Shown: positions 27,352-35,137, counted from the first letter of the stretch. The stretch: 64,000 bases of DNA from Acetobacteraceae bacterium (GCA_022842185.1 JALHQB010000001.1:1-64000), one strand, 5' to 3'. The notes: a model not told the origin generated them from the letters alone. Numbers and translations are program-made.

Positions 27352-28581
27352 ATGCCCCGCAGCCTCCGTGAACGCCTTGCGATCCTCTCCGATGCCGCGA
27401 AGTACGACGCATCCTGCGCGTCGAGCGGCACGGTAAAGCGTGATTCCGCGTCGGGTGGGCTGGGGTCGACGGAAGGCAGCGGCATCTGCCACGCCTACGC
27501 GCCGGATGGACGCTGCATCTCGCTGTTGAAGATCCTGCTGACCAATTTCTGCGTCTATGACTGCGCCTATTGCATCAACCGTTCGTCGAGCAATGTGGAG
27601 CGCGCCCGATTCACGCCGGAGGAGGTGGTCTGGCTGACGCTGGAATTCTATCGGCGCAACTATATCGAGGGCCTGTTCCTGTCGTCCGGCATCGTGCGCT
27701 CCTCGGACCACACCATGGAACAGATGGTGCGCGTTGCGCGCGACCTGCGCACGACACATGGATTCAACGGCTACATCCACCTGAAGACCATCCCGGAAGC
27801 CTCGCCCGCGCTGATCGAGGAAGCCGGCCGCTATGCGGATCGCCTTTCGATCAACATCGAACTGCCCACCGATGCCGGCATCGCCGCCTTCGCACCCGAA
27901 AAGCGGCCCGACGGCATCCGCCGCGCCATGGCAGGCGTGCGTCTGCACATCGAGGATGCCGCCGAACCGACTTTGCGCACCAAGACGCGGCGTCGCTTCG
28001 CGCCGGCCGGGCAATCGACGCAGATGATCATCGGCGCAGACGGCGCGAGCGACGCAACGATACTGGCCGCCAGCGCGCGGCTTTACGGGGGCTACAGGCT
28101 GAAGCGGGTGTATTATTCGGCCTTCAGCCCAATCCCTGACGCCTCCGCACAACTGCCCCCCGTGAAGCCGCCGCTGTTGCGGGAACACCGGCTCTACCAG
28201 GCGGATTGGCTCTACCGCTTCTATGGCTTTTCGATCGAGGAGGTCACCGCGTCGGGGGCGGATGGCATGCTCGACCTCGACATCGACCCCAAGCTTGCCT
28301 GGGCGCTGGCACATCGCGGTCGATTCCCCGTCGATGTGAATGCGGCGCCGCGAGAGATGCTGCTGCGCGTGCCGGGCTTCGGGACGCGCACGGTCGATGC
28401 CGTGATCGCATCACGGCGGCACCGTCGGCTGCGGCTCGATGACCTCGCCCGGCTGCGCGTGCCTCTGCGCAAGGCGCGGCCCTATATCGTCGCGGAAGGA
28501 TGGACGCCTGTTCGCTTGCTCGACCGCTCGGATCTCGCCGCGCTGGTCGCGCCGCAGGCCCGGCAGTTGTCCCTGCTGTGA
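27352..28581 (+). CDS. Putative DNA modification/repair radical SAM protein (UdgX-linked)
   Basis: A 409-residue radical SAM protein with the cluster motif CVYDCAYC (Cys67, Cys71, Cys74). Its C-terminal helix-hairpin-helix region (about 330-390, VNAAPREMLLRVPGFGTRT) resembles DNA-binding HhH modules. Proteins of this family are encoded beside UdgX and DUF4130 genes in many bacteria, as here, and are believed to act on damaged or modified DNA, but the reaction is not established to my knowledge. Its stop codon overlaps the next ATG by one base. The promoter carries a LexA-type box. Confidence 0.87.
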   Translation: MPRSLRERLAILSDAAKYDASCASSGTVKRDSASGGLGSTEGSGICHAYAPDGRCISLLKILLTNFCVYDCAYCINRSSSNVERARFTPEEVVWLTLEFYRRNYIEGLFLSSGIVRSSDHTMEQMVRVARDLRTTHGFNGYIHLKTIPEASPALIEEAGRYADRLSINIELPTDAGIAAFAPEKRPDGIRRAMAGVRLHIEDAAEPTLRTKTRRRFAPAGQSTQMIIGADGASDATILAASARLYGGYRLKRVYYSAFSPIPDASAQLPPVKPPLLREHRLYQADWLYRFYGFSIEEVTASGADGMLDLDIDPKLAWALAHRGRFPVDVNAAPREMLLRVPGFGTRTVDAVIASRRHRRLRLDDLARLRVPLRKARPYIVAEGWTPVRLLDRSDLAALVAPQARQLSLL

Positions 28582-30077
28582 TGCACATCGTGGCTCTGCA
28601 GGGACGCGGGGATCTCCTCGAATGGCGGGATGCGGCGCGGCGCCTGTTTGTGGCGGGACTGGCGCCCGAACAGCTCGATTGGCGCATTGCCGGTGAGGGC
28701 GGGCTGTTCGGGGCCCAGCCACTGCCGCCGCTTCCGGCGACCCGACCCGCGCCGCGCGTCCCGCGGGCCTTCCTCGACATTGCGGAGACGGTGGTCTGCC
28801 ACGCCGATGCCGGTCGCTTCGCGCTGCTCTACCGCCTGCTGTTTCGCCTGCAGGACGACGGCACGCTGTTGAGCATGGCGGCCGATGTCGATGTGGCCGC
28901 TGCTTGGCGCATGACGAAGGCGGTCCGTCGCGATTGCCACAAGATGACGGCCTTCGTCCGCTTCCGTGAGGCGCCTGAGGGTGCGCGCCGCCGCTTCGTG
29001 GCCTGGTTCGAGCCGGACCACCATATCGTTGCCCGCACTGCGCCGTTCTTCGCACGGCGCTTCGCCGACATGGACTGGATGATCCTGACGCCGAAGGGCT
29101 CCGCCGCCCTTGATGATGGCGCACTGACCATCTCGGATGCGCCGGCGGCGAAGCCGGATCTCGAGGATCCGACCGACGCACTGTGGCTGACCTACTACGC
29201 CTCCATCTTCAATCCCGCCCGGTTGAAGGTGAAAGCGATGCAGTCGGAGATGCCGAGGAAATACTGGCGGAACCTGCCGGAAGCCGCGTTGATCCCGGAC
29301 CTGATCGCCGGCGCCCCGGCGCGCGTCGCGGCGATGGCGCAACAGCAGGCTCACATCCCGCCTGTCTTTCATGATCGCATCCAGGCTCGGCGTGCATGGG
29401 ACCAGAGGGACGTAAGCCCGCCGCCGGGCACGATGGCCGCGTTGCGCGAGGCTGCTCGGTCCTGCACGCGCTGTCCGCTGCACTGCGCCGCGACGCAGAC
29501 AGTGTTCGGTGAGGGCCCCGATTCGGCGGCGTTGATGATCGTCGGCGAGCAGCCCGGCGACCGTGAGGATCTGGCGGGTCGCCCGTTCGTCGGTCCCGCC
29601 GGCGACGTGTTCGATCGGTCGATCAGCGAGGCGGGCATCGACCGCGCGGCGATCTACGTCACCAACGCTGTGAAGCACTTCAAGCATGAACCGCGCGGCA
29701 AGCGGCGCCTGCACAAAACACCCGATGCCGGGGAGATCGAGCATTGCCGTTGGTGGTTGGACCAGGAGATCGCACTTGTGAAGCCAAAGCTGGTGGTCGC
29801 GATGGGCGCGACCGCTCTGTTCGCGCTGACCGGGGAGAAGGGGCGGCTGTCGGACCTGCGCGGCCAGAGGCTGCGGTTGGAGGGAGGCCGCGAGCTGCTC
29901 GTTACCGTGCATCCAGCCTATCTGCTGCGCTTGCCCGATGCCGAGCGCGCCGCTGCTGAGACGGCTGGGTTTCGCGCCGACCTCGCGGAGGCCCGCCGGC
30001 GTCTCGCGCAGTTGCGAGAGACGCCAATCGCGCCCCCAGTGCCCGCGTGGATGGAGCCGGCGCCAGGCGGTGCATAG
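28581..30077 (+). CDS. udgX: DUF4130-UdgX fusion, uracil-DNA glycosylase superfamily
   Basis: A 498-residue two-domain protein. Residues 1-250 look like the DUF4130/radical-SAM-linked family of unknown function. Residues about 290-475 are UdgX: cysteines 295, 298 and 302 for an iron-sulfur cluster, motif GEQPGD at 322-327, FVGPAGD, the UdgX-specific loop KRRLH at 374-378 and HPAYLLR at 444-450. In characterised UdgX the histidine of KRRIH forms a covalent bond to the abasic sugar after removing uracil; here isoleucine is leucine and the histidine is kept (His378). The start at 28581 overlaps the rSAM stop (TGATG), indicating coupled translation. Confidence 0.9.
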   Translation: MHIVALQGRGDLLEWRDAARRLFVAGLAPEQLDWRIAGEGGLFGAQPLPPLPATRPAPRVPRAFLDIAETVVCHADAGRFALLYRLLFRLQDDGTLLSMAADVDVAAAWRMTKAVRRDCHKMTAFVRFREAPEGARRRFVAWFEPDHHIVARTAPFFARRFADMDWMILTPKGSAALDDGALTISDAPAAKPDLEDPTDALWLTYYASIFNPARLKVKAMQSEMPRKYWRNLPEAALIPDLIAGAPARVAAMAQQQAHIPPVFHDRIQARRAWDQRDVSPPPGTMAALREAARSCTRCPLHCAATQTVFGEGPDSAALMIVGEQPGDREDLAGRPFVGPAGDVFDRSISEAGIDRAAIYVTNAVKHFKHEPRGKRRLHKTPDAGEIEHCRWWLDQEIALVKPKLVVAMGATALFALTGEKGRLSDLRGQRLRLEGGRELLVTVHPAYLLRLPDAERAAAETAGFRADLAEARRRLAQLRETPIAPPVPAWMEPAPGGA

Positions 30078-30117
30078 AGCGCTTTGCGCCAGACCGTGCG
30101 GGGAAAGGCGCTCTATG
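30073..30117 (+). terminator. Hairpin over the udgX stop codon
   Basis: CATAGAGCGC (30073-30082) pairs with GCGCTCTATG (30108-30117). The 10-bp stem is extended by TTT/AAA inside and followed by CCCTTGTTTG. It likely ends or stabilises the rSAM/udgX transcript. Confidence 0.5.
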
Positions 30118-30141
30118 CCCTTGTTTGAGCCAGCATCTTTA

Positions 30142-30174
30142 CGCGTCTGACTGATTTCAATCAGACGCGATCTG
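30142..30174 (+). repeat. REP-like palindrome, copy 1
   Basis: A 33-base element beginning CGCGTCTGACTGATT and ending GCGATCTG. It forms a 13-bp stem with one C-A mismatch. An inverted copy lies at 31120-31152 on the far side of the DUF169 gene. Confidence 0.75.
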
Positions 30175-30210
30175 CTCAGGTGAGCCAACGCCTCGGCGAC
30201 GGAGGCTGGT

Positions 30211-31014
30211 TCAGCTTTTCCCGGCGTAGGACTTCGCCATACCCTCGCCAGGATCGGCCTGCGGCCCATAGGGCATGATCGGATAACGCAGCCCGGCCTT
30301 GGACAGACCCAGCAACCCTTCCACCGCGGTGGCGAGGTCGGCCGGGGGCAGGGCCATCAGCATCTCGTCATCCGCCACGCCGCCGTATCGGCGTTCGGCG
30401 TAGCACGGGATGGACAGGGACGGCGCGCGGTCGCGCAGCGCCTTGCCCCATGAATCGGCGCAGGCGCTCTCCCCGGTCACGGAGAAGTCGAAACGCTTGT
30501 ACGACTTCCATTGCAGCCCATTGATGAACAGGATCATCTGCGCCGGATTGGCGTAGAACAGGCAGATATCCGGCGGGTCCAGCCGCGCCGACCGCAACGG
30601 GGAAACGGCGAGGCCCGAATACAGCGCCGGCACGCGGGGCATCTGTGCCTGGTGCAGGGCGGCGGCCTCACGGTTCTCGAACCACACGCCTTCGAACTTA
30701 CGGCCCGACAGATACAGTTCCGAGGGTTCGTTCAGCCCGATCACGCCGCCGCAATTGGACAGGCCTGGGACGTTGGCGGTGGTGATGCCCATGGTGAAGC
30801 CGGCGATACGCGCCTGCGTCACGAGCTGGCAGGTCGAAAAGGTCTTGCCTGGCGTCGGGCGGCGAAGGCCTGGGACCTTCGCCATCTCCTGTTCATCGGT
30901 GAACAGCTTCATGCCGATCGGGAAGGTCCGCAGGCGCAGCAATTCGGTCAGTTGCTGGGCCAGGGACGCAATGTGTTTCGCATCGAGCGCGGGCGCCTCG
31001 GCGACATCATTCAT
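30211..31014 (-). CDS. DUF169 domain-containing protein
   Basis: A 267-residue protein with the DUF169 layout: an N-terminal PIGMKLF segment, a central TCQLVTQAR cysteine region, GLNEPSELYLSG, and a late CADSWGKA segment (Cys near residue 185). DUF169 proteins are soluble and of unknown function. The start at 31014 (MNDVAEA) is preferred to the open upstream extension and has GGAGGAACC before it. The gene is single, on the strand opposite to udgX, and is flanked on both sides by inverted copies of a REP-like palindrome. Confidence 0.8.
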   Translation of the reverse strand: MNDVAEAPALDAKHIASLAQQLTELLRLRTFPIGMKLFTDEQEMAKVPGLRRPTPGKTFSTCQLVTQARIAGFTMGITTANVPGLSNCGGVIGLNEPSELYLSGRKFEGVWFENREAAALHQAQMPRVPALYSGLAVSPLRSARLDPPDICLFYANPAQMILFINGLQWKSYKRFDFSVTGESACADSWGKALRDRAPSLSIPCYAERRYGGVADDEMLMALPPADLATAVEGLLGLSKAGLRYPIMPYGPQADPGEGMAKSYAGKS

Positions 31015-31119
31015 GGATGGTTCCTCCTGCCCGCGATGATGCGCTGTCGGGGGCTGGAGGCAAAGATGGCTGTAGCCGCGAACCGACGGCTTCGACCCCA
31101 TCGGCACGGGGGATCAAAG

Positions 31120-31152
31120 CAGATCGCGCCTGACTGGAACCAGTCAGGCGCG
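31120..31152 (-). repeat. REP-like palindrome, copy 2 (inverted)
   Basis: On the minus strand this reads CGCGCCTGACTGG-TT-CCAGTCAGGCGCG followed by ATCTG: a perfect 13-bp stem. It differs from copy 1 at five of 33 positions, several of them compensatory, so the fold is conserved rather than the bases. Confidence 0.8.
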
Positions 31153-31186
31153 TGAGGAGGCTCGATCAACCAAAGGCGTAGAGAGT

Positions 31187-31999
31187 CTAGCCGGCTGGCG
31201 CGGCCTCGCGTGCCGCGGCCATCGCTGCGTAGGGGCAGCCCTGCCCGCGGCGGTGACGGCGCACTTCGGCGGCGTAATGGCCGGGCTTGTGGTCCTCGAC
31301 CGTCGCCGGGCCGACGACGTGTTCACGATACAGGTCCCATTCCGCGTTGCCCCACTGGGTGAAGGCGTCGGTCGTGGTCGCCGAGTTCATCACCGCATCG
31401 GCATAGGCGAATTGCGGGACGGGCTGGACCTGCAGGATGGGGCGCAGCTGGTTGATCTCGACCGGCGTGTCGGTGCGCGTCATGCGAATGTTGGTGAAGA
31501 GCGGGCCGAACCATTTGTCGAATTCAACGACGCCTTCGTATTGCTCATAGGCGGCCGGGCGCGGCAGGTTGGCGGGCGCACGCGACAGCAGAGACCAGCC
31601 GGGCGCGGTGCGCACGAACAGGCCGGTCCACATCTGCACGACGCCAGGTTCCGGCAAGCCGGTCAGGAAGGGGGGGGAGAAGCCGCGGATGTCCTCCGGC
31701 ACCTCCTCATCGAAGCGGGCACGGAAATGCGGGTACTGCACGGCGCCGAGGCCGAGCGGCATCCATTCATGCTCCAGCTCCTCGCAGGTCCACAAAATCT
31801 CGTGGCCATCCCACATCAGGGAGAAATCAAGCGGAGCCGTGACGTGCCAGCCGAAGCCGGCCGCGGTGGTGACCGCATCGCAGTAGCGGAACGCGCGCGT
31901 GGGCAGGATGCCGAGGCCCGAGCGGTCGGCGCGCTGAGGCGCCGGGATCCCGGGGATCAGGCTGTGGAACGCGACGATCGGAGTGCGGTCCTGGGACAT
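31187..31999 (-). CDS. DUF6065-like protein downstream of the tandem-repeat peptide gene
   Basis: A 270-residue soluble protein with no signal peptide or membrane segment. Its N-terminal half (IVAFHSLIPGIP, AFRYCDAVTTAAGFGWHVTAP, FSLMWDG) resembles the DUF6065 family as I recall it. The function of that family is unknown to me. Tryptophans, acidic residues and scattered His/Cys are present, but I cannot assign a catalytic motif. AAGGA precedes the ATG at 31999. It begins 75 bases after the repeat-peptide gene, past a hairpin, on the same strand. Co-expression and action on the repeat peptide are therefore plausible but unproven. Confidence 0.6.
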   Translation of the reverse strand: MSQDRTPIVAFHSLIPGIPAPQRADRSGLGILPTRAFRYCDAVTTAAGFGWHVTAPLDFSLMWDGHEILWTCEELEHEWMPLGLGAVQYPHFRARFDEEVPEDIRGFSPPFLTGLPEPGVVQMWTGLFVRTAPGWSLLSRAPANLPRPAAYEQYEGVVEFDKWFGPLFTNIRMTRTDTPVEINQLRPILQVQPVPQFAYADAVMNSATTTDAFTQWGNAEWDLYREHVVGPATVEDHKPGHYAAEVRRHRRGQGCPYAAMAAAREAAPAG

Positions 32000-32039
32000 G
32001 GCGTGGGTCCTTGGTGGCGCGCGGATGTGGACAGGGCCT

Positions 32040-32062
32040 GGGGCTCCCGTTGCGGGAGCCCC
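32040..32062 (-). terminator. Attenuator-like hairpin between repeat-peptide gene and DUF6065-like gene
   Basis: GGGGCTCCCG and CGGGAGCCCC form a perfect 10-bp stem with a 3-base loop, 13 bases past the repeat-gene stop. No T-run follows on the minus strand, so partial read-through into the DUF6065-like gene is expected. That would give more peptide than enzyme transcript. Confidence 0.55.
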
Positions 32063-32074
32063 TAGCTCCGGGGG

Positions 32075-32653
32075 TCAGCCGCGACGCAGGCCGGCGCCGG
32101 TGCGGACGGTGCCCTTGTCGGCGACGGAGGCCTTCGGGGTGCGCAGGCCGGCGCCGATGCGGACGGTGCCCTTGTCGGCGACGGAGGCCTTGGGGGTGCG
32201 CAGGCCGGCGCCGATGCGGACGGTGCCCTTGTCGGCGACGGAGGCCTTCGGGGTGCGCAGGCCGGCGCCGATGCGGACGGTGCCCTTGTCGGCGACGGAG
32301 GCCGGGGTGCGCAGGCCGGCGCCGGTGCGGACGGTGCCCTTGTCGGCGACGGAGGCCTTTGGGGTGCGCAGGCCGGCGCCGATGCGGACGGTGCCCTTGT
32401 CGGCGACGGAGGCCTTGGGGGTGCGCAGGCCGGCGCCGATGCGGACGGTGCCCTTGTCGGCGACGGAGGCCTTGGGGGTGCGCAGGCCGGCGCCGATGCG
32501 GACGGTGCCCCTGTCGGCGACGGAAGCCTTCGGGGTGCGCAGGCCGGCGCCGGTGCGGACGGTGCCCTTGTCGGCGACGGAAGCCTTCGGGGTGCGCAGG
32601 CCGGCGCCGGTGCGAACCTTGCCGGAGTCGAGGACCGTTGAATTGATCGCCAT
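32075..32653 (-). CDS. 19-residue tandem-repeat peptide/protein, possible multicore precursor
   Basis: A 192-residue basic protein: an 11-residue leader (MAINSTVLDSG), eight 19-residue units and one 18-residue unit of consensus TVR(T/I)GAGLRTPKASVADKG, then a final partial unit TVRTGAGLRRG. Unit 6 lacks the lysine. Most base differences between units are silent in this frame (Pro, Lys and Ala third positions), third positions are almost all G or C, and GGAG precedes the ATG at 32653. These three facts favour this frame over the open frames on the other strand. There is no signal peptide or cysteine. I recognise no family. It could be a precursor of repeated modified peptides or a repetitive structural protein. 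Confidence 0.75.
   Translation of the reverse strand: MAINSTVLDSGKVRTGAGLRTPKASVADKGTVRTGAGLRTPKASVADRGTVRIGAGLRTPKASVADKGTVRIGAGLRTPKASVADKGTVRIGAGLRTPKASVADKGTVRTGAGLRTPASVADKGTVRIGAGLRTPKASVADKGTVRIGAGLRTPKASVADKGTVRIGAGLRTPKASVADKGTVRTGAGLRRG
32078..32620 (-). repeat. 57-bp coding tandem repeat array
   Basis: Nine near-identical units of 57 bases (one of 54) plus a partial tenth encode the 19-residue peptide units. There are no spacers, so this is not a CRISPR. Units differ mainly at silent positions and at one Thr/Ile codon (ACC/ATC). Confidence 0.95.
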
Positions 32654-32727
32654 GATGGGTCTCCAATTTGGATTGAGGCCGTTCGGCTCGGCCAGACCTC
32701 ATCAACTTGACGTTGATCTATGGCGAA

Positions 32728-32751
32728 GACAAGTAAACATTCCTACTTGTC
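32728..32751. promoter_or_regulatory. Candidate operator, 8-bp inverted repeat
   Basis: GACAAGTA-AACATTCC-TACTTGTC is a perfect inverted repeat. Its right arm overlaps the -35 element of the rightward promoter at 32747. A dimeric regulator bound here could control the SARP gene and perhaps the divergent repeat-peptide gene. A second inverted repeat, ATCAAC-TTGAC-GTTGAT, lies at 32701-32717. Confidence 0.55.
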
Positions 32752-32774
32752 AGTGTTTTTATTCCCGATATACT
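32747..32774 (+). promoter_or_regulatory. Putative sigma-70 promoter toward the SARP-type regulator
   Basis: TTGTCA (32747-32752), 16 bases and TATACT (32769-32774) closely match consensus. Transcription would begin near 32781, leaving a leader of about 265 bases before the regulator ATG. The -10 sits in a small inverted repeat, TATAC-TTTAT-GTATA. Confidence 0.55.
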
Positions 32775-33046
32775 TTATGTATAGGAAAGTGGTCAGGGTG
32801 AATTGATGCTTTGTTGTTCAAAGACCTTGACCATGACTCAAACCAACGAGAGTTTCATGCGACTCTAACGTCGTTAACGCGTAATTAACGGAGCAGTTTA
32901 CAACCTTCGCGGGAAAATCCCTGCGGGTTGGTTGCCGTTCCTGCCCTTCCGTCTCGTGGCCGCGATCCTGGCATCTGTGCCACAGCGCCCGTCCCAGTGG
33001 CGCCGCCGTTTGCCAGAATCCGATTAGGGCGGTTGGTGAAAGCCGG

Positions 33047-35080
33047 ATGGCACGTTATGACAGCGTGATCATGTCTGACTTCGCCGTTCGCTCCAGCAAG
33101 GACAGCAGACCTTTCGGCACGCCCGATCCTGCGGACGTCCCAATGGTTGTGCGGCCTGTTATTCGCCTCCGGATCGCCATGCTGGGACGCATGGACGTGC
33201 GCGCGGTCACAGGCGAACCACTGCTGCCGCGCTCGCGAAAGACACGAGCGGTGCTGGCTGTGCTCGCTCTGGAAGCGCCAGGCTTGGTGTCGCGCCAGCG
33301 CCTGGCCGATTTGCTGTGGAGCCGCCGCGGGGAAGAACAGGCTCGTGGATCGCTGCGCCAGGCCCTTCATGAATTGCAGGAAGCCTTTGGCCCCGAAGGC
33401 CGCGGCCTCATCGTGGCGACACGTGAAACCGTCGCGCTGAACGATGAAGCCGTCTGGATCGACGCCCGGGCGCTGCCCGCCCTGGCACGCGATCGGGTCG
33501 AAGCCCTCAACCTTCTGCAGGCCGACCTGCTCTCCGACCTGGACGGGTTGGATGATGCCTTCGACACGTGGCTGGGCGAACAGCGGCGTCGCCTGCGCGA
33601 CATCGCGCTGGAAGCCGCGAGCAGCCGGCTGGCCGCGGCCACCACCGCCGAGGGCCGGGCACAGGAAGCACGCCGCGTGCTGTCGATCGATCCGGCCCAG
33701 GAGCCCGTCTGGCGGATCATGATCCGCGCGGAAGCCGAGCGCGGCGATCGCGGTGCCGCCTTCGCCGCCTGGGAAGAATGCCGTCGCGTCTTCGCGGAAC
33801 GCTTCCGCAGCGCGCCATCGCCGGAGACAGCCGCCCTGGCGGAGTCCCTGCGCGGGGAGGTCGCCGCGACTCCGCAGCCGCCGCCACGCCGCACCACTTT
33901 GCGCGGCGCTCGCCTGGGCGTTCTGCCCTTCAAGATGCTGGGCGATGAGGCGGACCAGGAAGTCTCCCTCGGCCTCGCGGGTGAAATAACCGCGGCGCTC
34001 GCACGTTTCCGGTGGCTGGTGCTCGTCGATTCGGCCTCGGTCGCGGCGGTCGAACGGCAGGAAAGGCCGGAAGGCGCTCTCGACCTCGACTTCACCCTGT
34101 CGGGCACGGTGCAGCGCGCCTCCGGGCGCGTGCGTATCACCTTGCGTCTGACCGACCACCGCCCACCCGAAGCCGTGGTCTGGGCCGAGCGTTTCGACCG
34201 CGATGCCGGCGACCTGTTGACGCTGCAGGATGAAATCGCCGCGGAAGTCGTCGCGCGCGTCGATCCCGAGATCCTGATGATCGAGGCGAATCGCGCAGCG
34301 TCCCGTCATTCGGTGATGGCGACCGCCTATGACCTGATGCTGCGCGCCATCCCGGCGATCTATCGGCTCGACCGCGAATCCTATGAACTTGCCGGGTCGA
34401 TGCTGACCGAAGCGACGAAGCTCGAACCGGACTATGCCCCCGCATTCGCCTGGCTGGCCTATTGGCACCTGTTCCTGGTCGGGCAGGGCTGGGCGACCAA
34501 CGATGCCGATGTGCTGGCGAAAAGCGAGGAACTGGCGTCACGCGCCGTGGCGCTCGACCCATCTGACGCGCAGGGCCTGGCGATTTTGGGCCATGTGCGC
34601 GCCTTCCTCCATCACCGCGTGGCCGAGGCGGTATCGCTGTACGAACGTGCGCTCGCGCTTAACCCGAATCTGCCGATGGCGTGGGTCTTTTCCGCCCTGG
34701 CACTGTCCTATCGGGGCGACCATGAGGAAGCGCTTCGGCGCTGCGAACGATACAAGCGCCTCGCACCGTTGCACCCGCACGCCTTCTTCTTTGATTCCGC
34801 GCAGCTCGTGCCCTTGCTGATGACGCATCGCTACAAGGAAGTGGACGTCGCCGCCCGCAACGTGACGGCGCTGCATTCCGGGTTCAGCTTCCCCTACAAG
34901 GCCTGGCTTTCGGCGCTCGGCCATCTGGGGGATACCGCCGAGGCGGCCAAGGTGCGCCACCACCTGTCGGTCATCGAACCCGACTTCAATCTGGCCAAGG
35001 CGACCGAACGCGCGCCGATGCAGCAGCCCGCGGACCTTGCCCACTACGTCGCCGGTCTGCGCCTGGCCGGATTGGTGTAG
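33047..35080 (+). CDS. SARP-type regulator with BTAD, TolB-like and TPR regions
   Basis: A 677-residue protein. Residues about 40-130 form a winged-helix, OmpR-like DNA-binding domain (RSRKTRAVLAVLAL, SRQRLADLLW, SLRQALHELQ). Residues 135-275 form a bacterial transcriptional activation domain. Residues 285-400 resemble the TolB-like domain found with adenylate-cyclase and SARP proteins (LGVLPFKMLGDE). The rest is TPR-like helices with repeated LDPSDAQGLAILG and LNPNLPMAWVFSALAL motifs. No membrane segment is evident. Such proteins activate neighbouring operons. It is divergent from the repeat-peptide gene across an AT-rich region. A start at the ATG at 33071 is possible, as the Shine-Dalgarno at 33047 is weak. 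Confidence 0.8.
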   Translation: MARYDSVIMSDFAVRSSKDSRPFGTPDPADVPMVVRPVIRLRIAMLGRMDVRAVTGEPLLPRSRKTRAVLAVLALEAPGLVSRQRLADLLWSRRGEEQARGSLRQALHELQEAFGPEGRGLIVATRETVALNDEAVWIDARALPALARDRVEALNLLQADLLSDLDGLDDAFDTWLGEQRRRLRDIALEAASSRLAAATTAEGRAQEARRVLSIDPAQEPVWRIMIRAEAERGDRGAAFAAWEECRRVFAERFRSAPSPETAALAESLRGEVAATPQPPPRRTTLRGARLGVLPFKMLGDEADQEVSLGLAGEITAALARFRWLVLVDSASVAAVERQERPEGALDLDFTLSGTVQRASGRVRITLRLTDHRPPEAVVWAERFDRDAGDLLTLQDEIAAEVVARVDPEILMIEANRAASRHSVMATAYDLMLRAIPAIYRLDRESYELAGSMLTEATKLEPDYAPAFAWLAYWHLFLVGQGWATNDADVLAKSEELASRAVALDPSDAQGLAILGHVRAFLHHRVAEAVSLYERALALNPNLPMAWVFSALALSYRGDHEEALRRCERYKRLAPLHPHAFFFDSAQLVPLLMTHRYKEVDVAARNVTALHSGFSFPYKAWLSALGHLGDTAEAAKVRHHLSVIEPDFNLAKATERAPMQQPADLAHYVAGLRLAGLV

Positions 35081-35137
35081 CGCGGCACCCCGCCGCGCCG
35101 AACATGGCGCGGTCGGGAAGAACAGTCTTCCAGGTGC

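Larger units (their letters stand above)
32654..33046. other. AT-rich divergent control region
   Basis: This 393-base gap separates the repeat-peptide gene from the SARP-type regulator. Its central part (about 32700-32900) is visibly AT-rich in an otherwise GC-rich window. It contains three inverted repeats (32701-32717, 32728-32751 and 32769-32783) and a strong promoter-like sequence. No gene is seen in it. Confidence 0.7.

Noticed and set aside
32078-32620. Possible CRISPR array
   Set aside because: Units are contiguous with no unique spacers and code for a repeated peptide.
31983-32801. Long open frames on the plus strand across the repeat array, one coding an MRTVPLSATEAFG-type repeat and one rich in Arg and Cys
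   Set aside because: A 57-bp repeat unit keeps every frame open if one unit is. The minus frame has G/C third positions, silent variation, a leader and a Shine-Dalgarno; the plus frames do not.
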